DNA from: Chitinophagales bacterium
GTDB taxonomy: Bacteria > Bacteroidota > Bacteroidia > Chitinophagales > S012-47
NCBI GenBank assembly: GCA_015487695.1
Contig: WFPF01000035.1
Coordinates: 1 to 41,055, forward strand
Length of the DNA: 41,055 nt
Reading direction: 5' to 3'
Below, piece after piece: positions 17,322 through 26,244 of the stretch. The first letter of the stretch is position 1; each line of letters begins with the position of its first letter. The position numbers and the translations under genes were made by a program. The notes under the pieces are model-generated. The model was given only the letters and a program-made list of their open reading frames with translations, was not told where the DNA came from and did not search any database.

Positions 17322-18314
17322 CTAATTGTTTCGGAGAGAGGAGGCGATGGTCTCTTCATCCTGATCCATCATGCAGCGGAAATGATTTTTCGGACATTTT
17401 TCGTATCCCAGCTTACTGCATGGGCGGCAGGGCAGGTCCTTCACCTCGAAGCGATATTCCCGACCCGGTCCGTTGCCGAAATACGGAGACATACCAAAGG
17501 CCGGCACCGTATTGCCCCAGGTAAGTGAAATCTGTTTTTGAAGTGCCGCGGCTATGTGCATCATTCCCGTGTCGTTGCTCAGCACTTTGCGCGCATGCTG
17601 CAGGAGCCAGGCCGACTGTTCCAGATTGTACTTTCCGCAGGCATTGAATACTTTGCCCGGACGCGCATCGGCAATGCGTTGTCCCATTTCTTTTTCAGCC
17701 GGCCCACCGATAAGTATCACAGGGCTCTTCAATCGGTCAATGACTGAAAGTAACTTTGTTTCAGGAAACCGCTTAGTTGTATAGGTGGCTGCGATCACTA
17801 CCGCCACATAGTCACTCCGGTGGCTTTCCGGCAGTTCTCTCAGCGAAAGCCGGTCTTCGGACGGAATGAAGAAATCAAGGCCTTTGCCATCGTTTCTGAC
17901 ACCCAGTTTCTTTACGGCCTGGAAGTAGCGATCAACTACATGCTCTGTTTGCAGAGGATGCATTTTGAAATGTATAAGCAGAAACTTCCGGAAATTTTGC
18001 TTTGGAAAGCTTGCCGATCTTTTTAGAAGGGCGGCTTTTATAAGAAGGGTACGTAAGTTTTTGTGCAAATCAACGATGAAGTCGAAATTTTCTCGCCTTA
18101 ACTTCCGAATCAGTGAGGGAAGGGAGTCGCTCAGCAGATGTATTTTGTCGATGTTCGGATTGTTTTTTACAATCGAGGCATAGCGAGACTTTGTGGCGTA
18201 ATGGACTTCGGAGTCGGGGAGCTCCTTTTTCAGACAGCGGACGAGGGCACTGGTCAGCACAATGTCGCCTATGGAACTGAACCGGAGGATCAGTATCTTT
18301 TTGGGGGGTTGCAT
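17322..18314 (-). CDS. glycosyltransferase family 9 (heptosyltransferase-like)
   Basis: 'ILILRFSSIGDIVLTSALVRCLKKELP', 'VLSNDTGMMHIAAALQKQ', 'PCRPCSKLGYEKCPKNHFRCM'. Track start 18323 is TTG; ATG 18314 preferred. Confidence 0.9.
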   Translation of the reverse strand: MQPPKKILILRFSSIGDIVLTSALVRCLKKELPDSEVHYATKSRYASIVKNNPNIDKIHLLSDSLPSLIRKLRRENFDFIVDLHKNLRTLLIKAALLKRSASFPKQNFRKFLLIHFKMHPLQTEHVVDRYFQAVKKLGVRNDGKGLDFFIPSEDRLSLRELPESHRSDYVAVVIAATYTTKRFPETKLLSVIDRLKSPVILIGGPAEKEMGQRIADARPGKVFNACGKYNLEQSAWLLQHARKVLSNDTGMMHIAAALQKQISLTWGNTVPAFGMSPYFGNGPGREYRFEVKDLPCRPCSKLGYEKCPKNHFRCMMDQDEETIASSLRNN

Positions 18315-18320
18315 AGGCGA

Positions 18321-18354
18321 CAAAGATAATCAGAAGAAAAACGGCCTTGTCAAA
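18321..18354 (-). promoter_or_regulatory. promoter of GT9 gene: TTTG-N22-TATCTTTG
   Basis: -7 box caaagata (+) at 18321-18328, -33-like caaa at 18351-18354; 6 nt from box to ATG. Confidence 0.6.
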
Positions 18355-18386
18355 TCAATAATGTGGGGTATGTTCGGAAAAGGCGG

Positions 18387-18436
18387 AAAAAAGCCGCTGC
18401 CGGAAAACTCTACCAAAACCGGCAGCAGCTATTTTT
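18387..18436. terminator. terminator-like hairpin, possibly bidirectional
   Basis: aaaaaagccGCTGCCGG-aaaactctaccaaaa-CCGGCAGCagctatttttt; 8-bp perfect GC stem, A-tract and T-tract on opposite sides. Confidence 0.6.
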
Positions 18437-18770
18437 TCACTAACTGTAACAAATATACCCAGCATAAGGGGCTATTGTTTTCCCTTTACGGGTGCTTCCT
18501 TTCAGGTGTAAGAAATATGAAATAAATGAATTGACAGGCTGAGGAAGATTGCAGTTCTCTATTTTGAGTGCCGGTGAAACAGAAATCTATGAGTGTAAGG
18601 TTTCCGGATTTTGCGATTTTTTTTCATGAAGCAGCCGATTATCCCGGAAATCATTCCGTTCACCGATAAAAAATGACCATTTACAGAATTAAATGGCAAT
18701 ATATAATGCATAGCTATAACATAGCATCTACAAAAAGCTAATTTAATTTTTCATTACGTGGGGTATTTTG

Positions 18771-18801
18771 GAAAAGGTTGTCAACTACTGACAACCTTTT
18801 C
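18771..18801. terminator. intrinsic terminator of queG (overlaps its stop codon)
   Basis: GAAAAGGTTGTCA-actac-TGACAACCTTTTC; 13-bp perfect stem. Confidence 0.8.
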
Positions 18802-19739
18802 TATTTTGCGCTTCTTTGTAAGAACTTCAGATTTCTTTTGAGCCCCTCAAATCCGCTTCTTTTTAATGCGGATTTCCGAAAAAGTCCGTTAAAAACTTCC
18901 CGGCTAATCTCGAACCACTCTTCCGCATTCATCTCAAGCATCTCCTGACTGGCTTTGAAGCGCTCTTCCTTATGGGGGCTTGCAAAGCGGTTCCACGGAC
19001 AGACTTCCTGACAGATATCGCAGCCGAATGCCCAGTTTTCCATCTTACCTTCAAAGCTTTCAGGGATTTCCTTGTCTCGCAGTTCGATGCTAAGGTAGGA
19101 GATACATCTGCGGGCATCTACTTTGTATGGCTCGTATATGGCATCGGTGGGGCAGGCATCCATGCAGCGGGTACAGGTCCCGCAATAGTCTTTCACGGGT
19201 CCGTCCGCCTCGAGTTCCAGGTCGATGATTAACTCGGCCAGAAACGAATAGGAGCCATGTCCTTTGCGCAGGAGCAAACTGTTTTTGCCTATCCACCCGG
19301 CTCCGCTCTTTCGTGCCCAGGCTCTTTCCATCACGGGGGCCGAATCTACAAAGGCCCTTCCCGATATACTTCCGATTTCGCACTCAAGAAAGGCCATGAG
19401 CATCCGTAGTTTGTCTTTAATTACGAAGTGGTAATCCTCTCCATAGGCGTACTTTGCAATTTTAGGGGCCTCGGGGTCTTGTTGTTTTTCTTCGGGGTAG
19501 TAGTTGTAGAGCAGGGTCACTACCGAGCGGGCACCGTCCACCAGCTTCCGCGGATCCAGTCTCTTGTCGAAGTGATTTTCCATATACTTCATCTTGCCAT
19601 GACGCCCCTGGCGAAGCCAGGACTCGAGCCTGGGCGCTTCTTCTTCAAGAAATTCGGCTTTTGAAATCCCGACAAAGTCAAATCCGAGGCGATAAGCCTC
19701 TGCTTTGAGAAGGGCCGCATGGGCAGAAGCCTTATTCAT
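18801..19739 (-). CDS. queG: epoxyqueuosine reductase QueG
   Basis: 312 aa; two ferredoxin-like clusters 'CGTCTRCMDACPTDAI' and 'CDICQEVCPWN', 'WIGKNSLLL'. Confidence 0.95.
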   Translation of the reverse strand: MNKASAHAALLKAEAYRLGFDFVGISKAEFLEEEAPRLESWLRQGRHGKMKYMENHFDKRLDPRKLVDGARSVVTLLYNYYPEEKQQDPEAPKIAKYAYGEDYHFVIKDKLRMLMAFLECEIGSISGRAFVDSAPVMERAWARKSGAGWIGKNSLLLRKGHGSYSFLAELIIDLELEADGPVKDYCGTCTRCMDACPTDAIYEPYKVDARRCISYLSIELRDKEIPESFEGKMENWAFGCDICQEVCPWNRFASPHKEERFKASQEMLEMNAEEWFEISREVFNGLFRKSALKRSGFEGLKRNLKFLQRSAK

Positions 19740-19773
19740 GACTTATGATTTGAGCAGCAGTGCCGGACAAAGA

Positions 19774-20154
19774 TCAGGCGATGTCGTAACGCCCCGATGC
19801 CCGTTTTCGTTTTACGAAAAGAGAACGAAGGGCATATCCGGTCCATCCCCAGAGCCCCCCCACAAGCCCCCCGGTAAAAGCGGTAAGCAGGATGAGAAGG
19901 GTCGGAGAACCCACTTTAAAGAGTTCGGCAATCTTGATGCTCAGCACACCCCCTGACTGATAGTGAATCATCAGGGCAAGCGTACCCCAAAGAAGAGCGA
20001 TGGAAAGGAAACCCGCAAAGAATGCTCCACGCGCTTTGCCGGAGAAAAATGCTCCAAGAAGAAACGGCATGATTGCAATGCTGTACCAGGGCAATGTCAG
20101 TTGAAGGAAATAACTGGCAATACTGATGATAAACAAGCTTACTATAAATTTCAT
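19774..20154 (-). CDS. small integral membrane protein, hypothetical
   Basis: 126 aa with multiple hydrophobic segments; ATGA-type overlap with the upstream penicillin acylase gene. Confidence 0.65.
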   Translation of the reverse strand: MKFIVSLFIISIASYFLQLTLPWYSIAIMPFLLGAFFSGKARGAFFAGFLSIALLWGTLALMIHYQSGGVLSIKIAELFKVGSPTLLILLTAFTGGLVGGLWGWTGYALRSLFVKRKRASGRYDIA

Positions 20155-22583
20155 TTTGCTTCAATTTTTATCGTTTTAAAAGAAGAAGAATTGCCTTTCG
20201 GAGCTTCCTGCAGGAAGCGGGCTTCGAAGTAGCGTCCTTCGGCCCAGGCTTCTATCTGGTTGCTGTAGTACGGACTGCCCGGATTGCCCGACTGACCGCC
20301 CGGTATCACAATCCAGGCCCGGGTCGGATTTTCAAGGGAAACGATCATGCGCCAGCTGGGGCCATGATTATGAGCCGTAGCATTTACAATGCCGTAGTTG
20401 CCACCAATATGAATGTTTGACACGGAGAATGCTTCGAGGGCTGAAATCCAGTGCTCTACAGTTGTGTTCTTGAATGCAGCCCAGGTAGGGGTCTCACCAT
20501 TCTCGGATTCCAGTTTTTTCACTTCTTCGATTGTTTTTTCGAATGCCATGACAAAGAGGTCGCCCACATTTTCTTTCTTGCTTGTGGAGTCCAGGTCGAA
20601 GAGACGATGCGCAGGATTCTTCTGTGCAAGCAGGATTACTACATACTTCTCGGGCTGTGGCAGCCGGATGTGATTGCTTCGGCCTTTTTCGGCCAGAAGA
20701 TTTGCAAAATGCTTCCAGAAAATCTCAAAATAAACGGGCTCCTGATCATCGGGGCCGTAATAATGATCCCAATATCGCAATGAATTCAAGAGGTCTGTGC
20801 CACGATCGCCCCAGCTTTCTTTTTCCAGCTTGGGCAGAGCCAACTCAAGTATGGCTTCGGCATAAAGGCTCATGTTATCAGTGTGCATGCGCTGGAAGCT
20901 TTCTTTGCTGATGCTGTGCGAATCGGCAGCATAGAGCATATTGTTCACTCTTCTGTTTCTGAAGTATTCAAAATCGCCATTGTAGTAATACGGATAAGTG
21001 GAGTCGGTAGGATGCTGATTGGCCGAGCTGACAAATCCACGCCCGGGATTGACGATGTGCGGGTTGTCTTGCTGAGGGATCATTCCGGACCATTCGTAGC
21101 GCGAGTCCGAGCCATCCATTATGAATTTACCCTGTTCCTTCCAGCGGAGGGGGAATGCACCCTGCTGCCAAATGGCAATGGTATCGTCTTTGGAAGCAAA
21201 AACGAAATTCTGTGCAGGTACTTCAAAATAGGAGATGGCCTTTTTATAGTCGCTGTAATTCTCTGCCCGGTTGAGAAGTAGGAAGGTTTTGATCTCATCA
21301 CCCGGATCAAGGGCTTTCCACTTCATGGCCAGTCCGGTTCGCAGGCTGTCGCGGGTGTAGCCGTAGTTTCGGTCATAGACAACCGGCCCGTAATGGCTGT
21401 ATAAGATGGTATCGTAAAATGAAGGAGCTCCTTTGATCTTGATTTCTTCTACTTCCGTATGGGTCGGGCGGACAGATTCGTCATAGATGTACTCCCTGCG
21501 GCTTTTATCCGTAAATCGCAATTTATACCAATCCTTCACATCGCGTCCGGCATTGGTGACCCCCCATGCAATTTTATCATTGAAACCAAAGACAACCCCC
21601 GGTGTGCCCGGCAGGCTGGCACCGTACACGTTTTGATTCGGGCTGTGCAGTTGCATTTCGAACCAAAAGGCAGGAAGGTGGAGGCCCAGGTGGGGATCGT
21701 TTGCCAGCATGGCCACACCGTCTTTGCTTTTCCAGGGTGCCACGGCCCAGTTGTTCGAACCGTTGTGCGGGTTGGGTTGCATGCTTCGGTTCAGAGCTAT
21801 CAGCTCGGTTGGGATATAATCGGGCGGAGGCGAGAGATGAAAAGTATCCTCCGGGAAAGAGGTACCTGCCGGCACAATCGGATCGAGTGAATCGGGGAAA
21901 TCAGGATATATCTCGCTGAATATTTCACGTCCGTAAAATTTCAGGGCATTGGTCATTTCAAGATCATCGTCTTTACCCACCAGATTGTATGACATCAGGC
22001 GAAGCATGTAAGCGATTTTATCGGCAGACCACGGCTCCGGCTTTGCATCCAGCAGTTTGTATTCTACGGGGTAGTCTTTGTATTCAAGTGATGCAATGTA
22101 GGCATTTACTCCTTCGGTATAAGCATCGATTGCGTCTTTCACCATGGGATCCTTCTGCAATTCCTTCATCGATTCCTTTACGGAGGGTCCGAAGCCGATT
22201 CTTCGAAAGTAGCGGTCGATGCGAAGCGCATCCGGCCCGAGTATCTCGCTGAGCCTTCCACTTGCCACACGCACCATAAAGTCCATTTGAAAGAGCCGCA
22301 TGCTTGCGTGCATATAACCCTCGGCAAAATAGAGGTCATGATCGTTCGAAGCAAAAATATGTGGAACCTTGCGCTCGTCCACATAGATGCTCACTCCCTC
22401 TTTAACCGGAAAATCAAGTTTTTGCAAATCAGGTGTCTGCTCTTCCCATTCGGAATTCTGCCAAAAACCCGAAAAGGGATCCATGAATTTTCCAAAAGCA
22501 GGCATTTTGCCCATCGAGTGATTCAAAACATAAGTAAGTGCCAGGGTGATGAGGAGTAGGAAAAGAATGCCTGCTTTCTTCAT
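20151..22583 (-). CDS. penicillin acylase family protein (Ntn hydrolase)
   Basis: 810 aa; 'HNGSNNWAVAPWKSKDGVAMLANDPHLGLHLPAFWFEMQL' with Ser nucleophile after Gly; 'GTPGVVFGFNDKIAWGVTN'. Confidence 0.93.
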   Translation of the reverse strand: MKKAGILFLLLITLALTYVLNHSMGKMPAFGKFMDPFSGFWQNSEWEEQTPDLQKLDFPVKEGVSIYVDERKVPHIFASNDHDLYFAEGYMHASMRLFQMDFMVRVASGRLSEILGPDALRIDRYFRRIGFGPSVKESMKELQKDPMVKDAIDAYTEGVNAYIASLEYKDYPVEYKLLDAKPEPWSADKIAYMLRLMSYNLVGKDDDLEMTNALKFYGREIFSEIYPDFPDSLDPIVPAGTSFPEDTFHLSPPPDYIPTELIALNRSMQPNPHNGSNNWAVAPWKSKDGVAMLANDPHLGLHLPAFWFEMQLHSPNQNVYGASLPGTPGVVFGFNDKIAWGVTNAGRDVKDWYKLRFTDKSRREYIYDESVRPTHTEVEEIKIKGAPSFYDTILYSHYGPVVYDRNYGYTRDSLRTGLAMKWKALDPGDEIKTFLLLNRAENYSDYKKAISYFEVPAQNFVFASKDDTIAIWQQGAFPLRWKEQGKFIMDGSDSRYEWSGMIPQQDNPHIVNPGRGFVSSANQHPTDSTYPYYYNGDFEYFRNRRVNNMLYAADSHSISKESFQRMHTDNMSLYAEAILELALPKLEKESWGDRGTDLLNSLRYWDHYYGPDDQEPVYFEIFWKHFANLLAEKGRSNHIRLPQPEKYVVILLAQKNPAHRLFDLDSTSKKENVGDLFVMAFEKTIEEVKKLESENGETPTWAAFKNTTVEHWISALEAFSVSNIHIGGNYGIVNATAHNHGPSWRMIVSLENPTRAWIVIPGGQSGNPGSPYYSNQIEAWAEGRYFEARFLQEAPKGNSSSFKTIKIEAK

Positions 22584-22771
22584 ATGTTGAATTTTTTGTA
22601 CAATATATCGTGAATTCAGTAAAAAACGGTCTTGCGCTTGGTATCAGGGTATCCTTTAAACATTAAATTTAAAAATAAGTAACTTTCATTGCTTTACTTG
22701 GAGTAAATTGTAGGCATATTGATGAATTAAAGACATTGCACATATTTATGGGGGTATTTATGCGCAAGTAG

Positions 22772-22801
22772 TTGACTTAATATTAAATAAATTTATCTTT
22801 A
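22772..22801 (+). promoter_or_regulatory. promoter of response-regulator pair: TTG-N19-TATCTTTA
   Basis: ttg 22772-22774, tatcttta 22794-22801; 18 nt before ATG 22820. Confidence 0.5.
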
Positions 22802-22819
22802 GGCATTAAGCTGTGTTAC

Positions 22820-23242
22820 ATGGGGGAAGAAACAAAGAAACACAATCTGGTGGTCGTGATAGATGATGACGACATCAATAATTTTCTCTGCGAAAAAGTC
22901 ATAAAGTCATCCAACGTAAGTGAAAAGATGCGCTCCTATCTGAACGGGCGCGTGGCAATGGATGATATAGAAAGGGCCATAGCTGAAAATCGTCCGGAAG
23001 ACATTCCTTCTGTCATTTTTCTGGATATCAATATGCCGGTAATGAACGGCTGGGAGTTTCTGGATGAGCTTGATCCCCTTGTAAAGAAGCACCAGCTTCA
23101 GACAAAAGTGGCCATTCTGTCTTCCTCTGTATTCCAAAAAGACAAGGAAAGGGCCGATAAATACCGGGTAGTGGTGGATTATATCTCGAAACCACTATCA
23201 ATAGCTACCGTAAAAGGCTTTTTTGAAAGACTAAGTCAATAA
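22820..23242 (+). CDS. single-domain response regulator (receiver only)
   Basis: 140 aa; 'VVVIDDDDINNF', 'IFLDINMPVMNGWEF', 'ILSSSVF', 'ISKPL'. Confidence 0.9.
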   Translation: MGEETKKHNLVVVIDDDDINNFLCEKVIKSSNVSEKMRSYLNGRVAMDDIERAIAENRPEDIPSVIFLDINMPVMNGWEFLDELDPLVKKHQLQTKVAILSSSVFQKDKERADKYRVVVDYISKPLSIATVKGFFERLSQ

Positions 23243-23295
23243 AATTCTCTCCGGTCTTTCCCTCTCCATTTATTATTTAATAGTTTTATGACCAG

Positions 23296-23712
23296 ATGAA
23301 TGGTGAAGCAAAGAATGAAAAAGTAGTCCTTTTTGTGGATGATGATGAGATCAGCAATTTTGTCAGTGTGAAAACGCTGGAAGATGCTCGCATTGCAGAC
23401 CGCATACTTTCGGTAACGGGTGCACGCGAGGCATTGGATTTGATCAAGGAGGGGATCAATGGCAACGGGCCCATTCCGGATCTTATTTTTCTGGATATTA
23501 ATATGCCGATTATGTCGGGGTGGGATTTTCTGGAAGAATACAAGGAGATCAAAGACCAGGTAGGGAAAAAGATTTACATCATCATTCTCACTTCGTCTGT
23601 CTACAAGCACGATAAGGCCAAAGCGGCCACCTACGAAGACGTGGACGATTATACTTTGAAACCCCTCGATATATCCGACTTAATTGTCTTTAAACGGAAG
23701 TACTTAAGCTGA
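23296..23712 (+). CDS. single-domain response regulator, tandem paralog
   Basis: 138 aa; 'LFVDDDEISNF', 'IFLDINMPIMSGWDF', 'LTSSVYKHDKAKA', 'TLKPLD'. Confidence 0.9.
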   Translation: MNGEAKNEKVVLFVDDDEISNFVSVKTLEDARIADRILSVTGAREALDLIKEGINGNGPIPDLIFLDINMPIMSGWDFLEEYKEIKDQVGKKIYIIILTSSVYKHDKAKAATYEDVDDYTLKPLDISDLIVFKRKYLS

Positions 23713-24444
23713 TTCGTGGAGCAGGACCAGGAAGTGGCCGTCATTATCTTCAAATACGATCTGCATTTCCCAACCCGTTTTTTTGCAAGCCATGCGCAGA
23801 GGAGGAGGTGCTACATAAAGCCATTTAAATGGAGCGCCTTCAATGTTTCGCCATTGCATGCTGTATTTCACCGTCCCGAAATACTTTTCCTCTTTGTTTT
23901 TATTTACAGCATCCGGAATCTCCACACTCATATCCGTAGAGTCAAAGATCAGGCGACCTCCGGGGCGAATCAGCTTATGGGCATGGTCAAGAAAGTGCTC
24001 CAGCCCTTCTAAATCTTCTGTGAGTCCAATGCCGTTCATCAGCATCAGCAGTGTATCGAAGCGCTGTTCCGTATATTCAAAAATATTTGCACGGATCACC
24101 TTTTTCAGCCCCTGGCGTTTCATTACCTCAATATTCATAGGCGAAATGTCCATGCTTGTTACATCCGCTTCTTCCTCCTGCAGGATCAGCGAGTGGCAGC
24201 CGCTGCCTGCTCCGATGTCGAGAATCTTGCCCCGGCACAAGCTCAGCGCAAAGTTTTCGGCTTCGGGCAGGGCGTCCTGATCGCGAAAGTAAATGGAGAC
24301 GGGTACTTCAAAAGATCCGAAAAGCGATTTATTGACAATCACTTCCTGCCGATGACCGTCCAGATAGGCGAGCAGGGCACAGCCCATAGGTTCCCACGAC
24401 TTTGCCGGTCTTCCACTTCCAACGGGTGAAAATTTCTTGTTCAC
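23704..24444 (-). CDS. class I SAM-dependent methyltransferase
   Basis: 246 aa; 'GKILDIGAGSGCHSLILQEEEADVTSMDISPMNIEVMKRQG', 'FDTLLMLMNGIG'. Confidence 0.88.
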   Translation of the reverse strand: MNKKFSPVGSGRPAKSWEPMGCALLAYLDGHRQEVIVNKSLFGSFEVPVSIYFRDQDALPEAENFALSLCRGKILDIGAGSGCHSLILQEEEADVTSMDISPMNIEVMKRQGLKKVIRANIFEYTEQRFDTLLMLMNGIGLTEDLEGLEHFLDHAHKLIRPGGRLIFDSTDMSVEIPDAVNKNKEEKYFGTVKYSMQWRNIEGAPFKWLYVAPPPLRMACKKTGWEMQIVFEDNDGHFLVLLHESA

Positions 24445-24462
24445 TTCTCTTTTTGATAGTGA

Positions 24463-26058
24463 CTATTTTTCAACACGAAGCTCTTTGAAGATTTCTTCAT
24501 TGTCCATTACTTCCAACGCTTTCCGAAAATCGTGACGATAGTCGTTGAATACCTGATAATAAGCATTGACATCCCAGAGATCACGTGCAATCAATGCCTT
24601 TAACTGAGTAGTTAATAGCAATTCCGATTTTTCAATCTGATCATCATTGCGGGCAATGCCTTCCTTTTCGGCAAATTCAATAAAATCAGCCATAATCTTA
24701 TCCATCGGAAAATTCTTTTTAAAGCTGTTTACCTCCGGATAACGGCTTAGTATTTCTTCCCTGTTTTTATTGACATAGGTAAGTGCAAACTTATTCAGGA
24801 TGCCTTTGCGGGTCACATCCCGCAGGTAATCGGAGTTTTGGCTCGTATCAAGCGGAACAAAAATGTCGGGCATAATGCCACCACCTCCGTAGACTACACG
24901 CTTGTTAGGGGTGTAGTATCTCAGCGAATCAGGGAAGTGAAGGCTGTCGGCATGGGTAAGTTCACCGTGTTCAAAACGCCTGAAGGTTTCTTTGTAGTAG
25001 TCTGATTTTTTCCCTTTGTCATAGGGCTTTTGAATGCAGCGGCCGGTAGGTGTAAAGTATTTGGCAATGGTCAGGCGAATCTCGCTGCCGTCCGGAAGCG
25101 TGTACGGTTTCTGTACCAGCCCTTTGCCGAAGCTTCTTCTTCCCACAACCAGGCCGCGGTCCCAGTCCTGAATGGCCCCGGAAACGATTTCACTGGCCGA
25201 TGCCGATCCCTCATCAATCAAGACAATAAGTTTTCCGCTTTCGAAATCACCGCGGGATGAGGCCCGGAGCGGACGCTTGGGTGAGTGCTCACCTTCCGTG
25301 TATACGATCATTTTTCCCCATTCAAGGAATTCATCGGCCAGTTCAAATGCCGTGTACAGATAGCCTCCTCCGTTGCCCGTAAGGTCAAGGATGAGGTTTT
25401 CCATGCCCTGCTCTTTCAGCTCGTGAAGCTTCTGCCTGAATTCCTTGGATGTGGATGCGGCAAAACGATTTACTTTTATGTAGCCTGTTTTTGGTGTGGC
25501 CATATAACTGGCATCGATGCTGTAGAGCGGAATTTTATCGCGCACGATGTCAAAGTAGAGCAGATCGCTCACTCCGTTTCTTTTGATTCCGACATTGACA
25601 ACCGAGCCCGACTTGCCCAGAAGCCTCTCCCTTACTCCGTCATTCGAAATATTTACGCCCGCCACATTCTCCTTGTTGATCTCGATGATCTGATCTCCCG
25701 CCATGATCCCGAGTTTCTCCGAAGGCCCTCCCGAAATGGGACTTACCACGATAATAGTGTCGTTGAGAATATTGAAGTAAATCCCGATGCCTTCAAATTC
25801 GCTGGCAAGCTTCTGATTTTCAGATTTTACCCTCTTTGCAGGAATGTAAACCGAATGCGGGTCCAGTTCTTTCATGATCCCGCTTATAGCATCTTCCACT
25901 ATTTTATCTGCATCCAGATCTTCAACGTATTGTTGAGAAATAATGGCGATGGCGGCATCCATCTTTTTCTGAGCCTTTACCAGCCCAGTGTCAATCTGGG
26001 CCCGGGCGTTGACTGAAAAAAGCAAGGCCAGTATTCCGCTTATTAAGATTCTTTGCAT
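24463..26058 (-). CDS. S41 family C-terminal processing peptidase with PDZ domain
   Basis: Signal peptide MQRILISGILALLFSVNARAQ; 'FEGIGIYFNILNDTIIVVSPISGGPSEKLGIMAGDQII', 'LIDEGSASASEIVSGAIQD', 'SFGKGLVQ'. Confidence 0.93.
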   Translation of the reverse strand: MQRILISGILALLFSVNARAQIDTGLVKAQKKMDAAIAIISQQYVEDLDADKIVEDAISGIMKELDPHSVYIPAKRVKSENQKLASEFEGIGIYFNILNDTIIVVSPISGGPSEKLGIMAGDQIIEINKENVAGVNISNDGVRERLLGKSGSVVNVGIKRNGVSDLLYFDIVRDKIPLYSIDASYMATPKTGYIKVNRFAASTSKEFRQKLHELKEQGMENLILDLTGNGGGYLYTAFELADEFLEWGKMIVYTEGEHSPKRPLRASSRGDFESGKLIVLIDEGSASASEIVSGAIQDWDRGLVVGRRSFGKGLVQKPYTLPDGSEIRLTIAKYFTPTGRCIQKPYDKGKKSDYYKETFRRFEHGELTHADSLHFPDSLRYYTPNKRVVYGGGGIMPDIFVPLDTSQNSDYLRDVTRKGILNKFALTYVNKNREEILSRYPEVNSFKKNFPMDKIMADFIEFAEKEGIARNDDQIEKSELLLTTQLKALIARDLWDVNAYYQVFNDYRHDFRKALEVMDNEEIFKELRVEK

Positions 26059-26219
26059 GTCTGATTTTAGTTGATAAGAAAGGTGTTGATTCGTATAAAT
26101 GTTAAAATACAAAGGAAATTGCTCCGAATAGGTTCAGCATGTGTTGGCTTTGAGATTTTTAACGTTCAGCTCATCGCATTTGACGAATTTTTGCATTCTC
26201 TGCCCTTTTCCTAAGTGAC

Positions 26220-26227
26220 TACCTTTG
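26220..26227 (+). promoter_or_regulatory. -7 promoter box (TACCTTTG) for the 5'-nucleotidase gene
   Basis: Exact TAnnTTTG; 17 nt before ATG 26245; argues against GTG start 26215. Confidence 0.5.
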
Positions 26228-26244
26228 CGCTAAAATACAAAGCA

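Noticed and set aside
18262-18525. 87-aa + ORF spanning the GT9-queG intergenic region
   Set aside because: Runs through the GT9 start, its promoter and a hairpin; low complexity; no family resemblance.
25285-26016. 243-aa + strand ORF
   Set aside because: Antisense to the S41 peptidase catalytic and PDZ regions.
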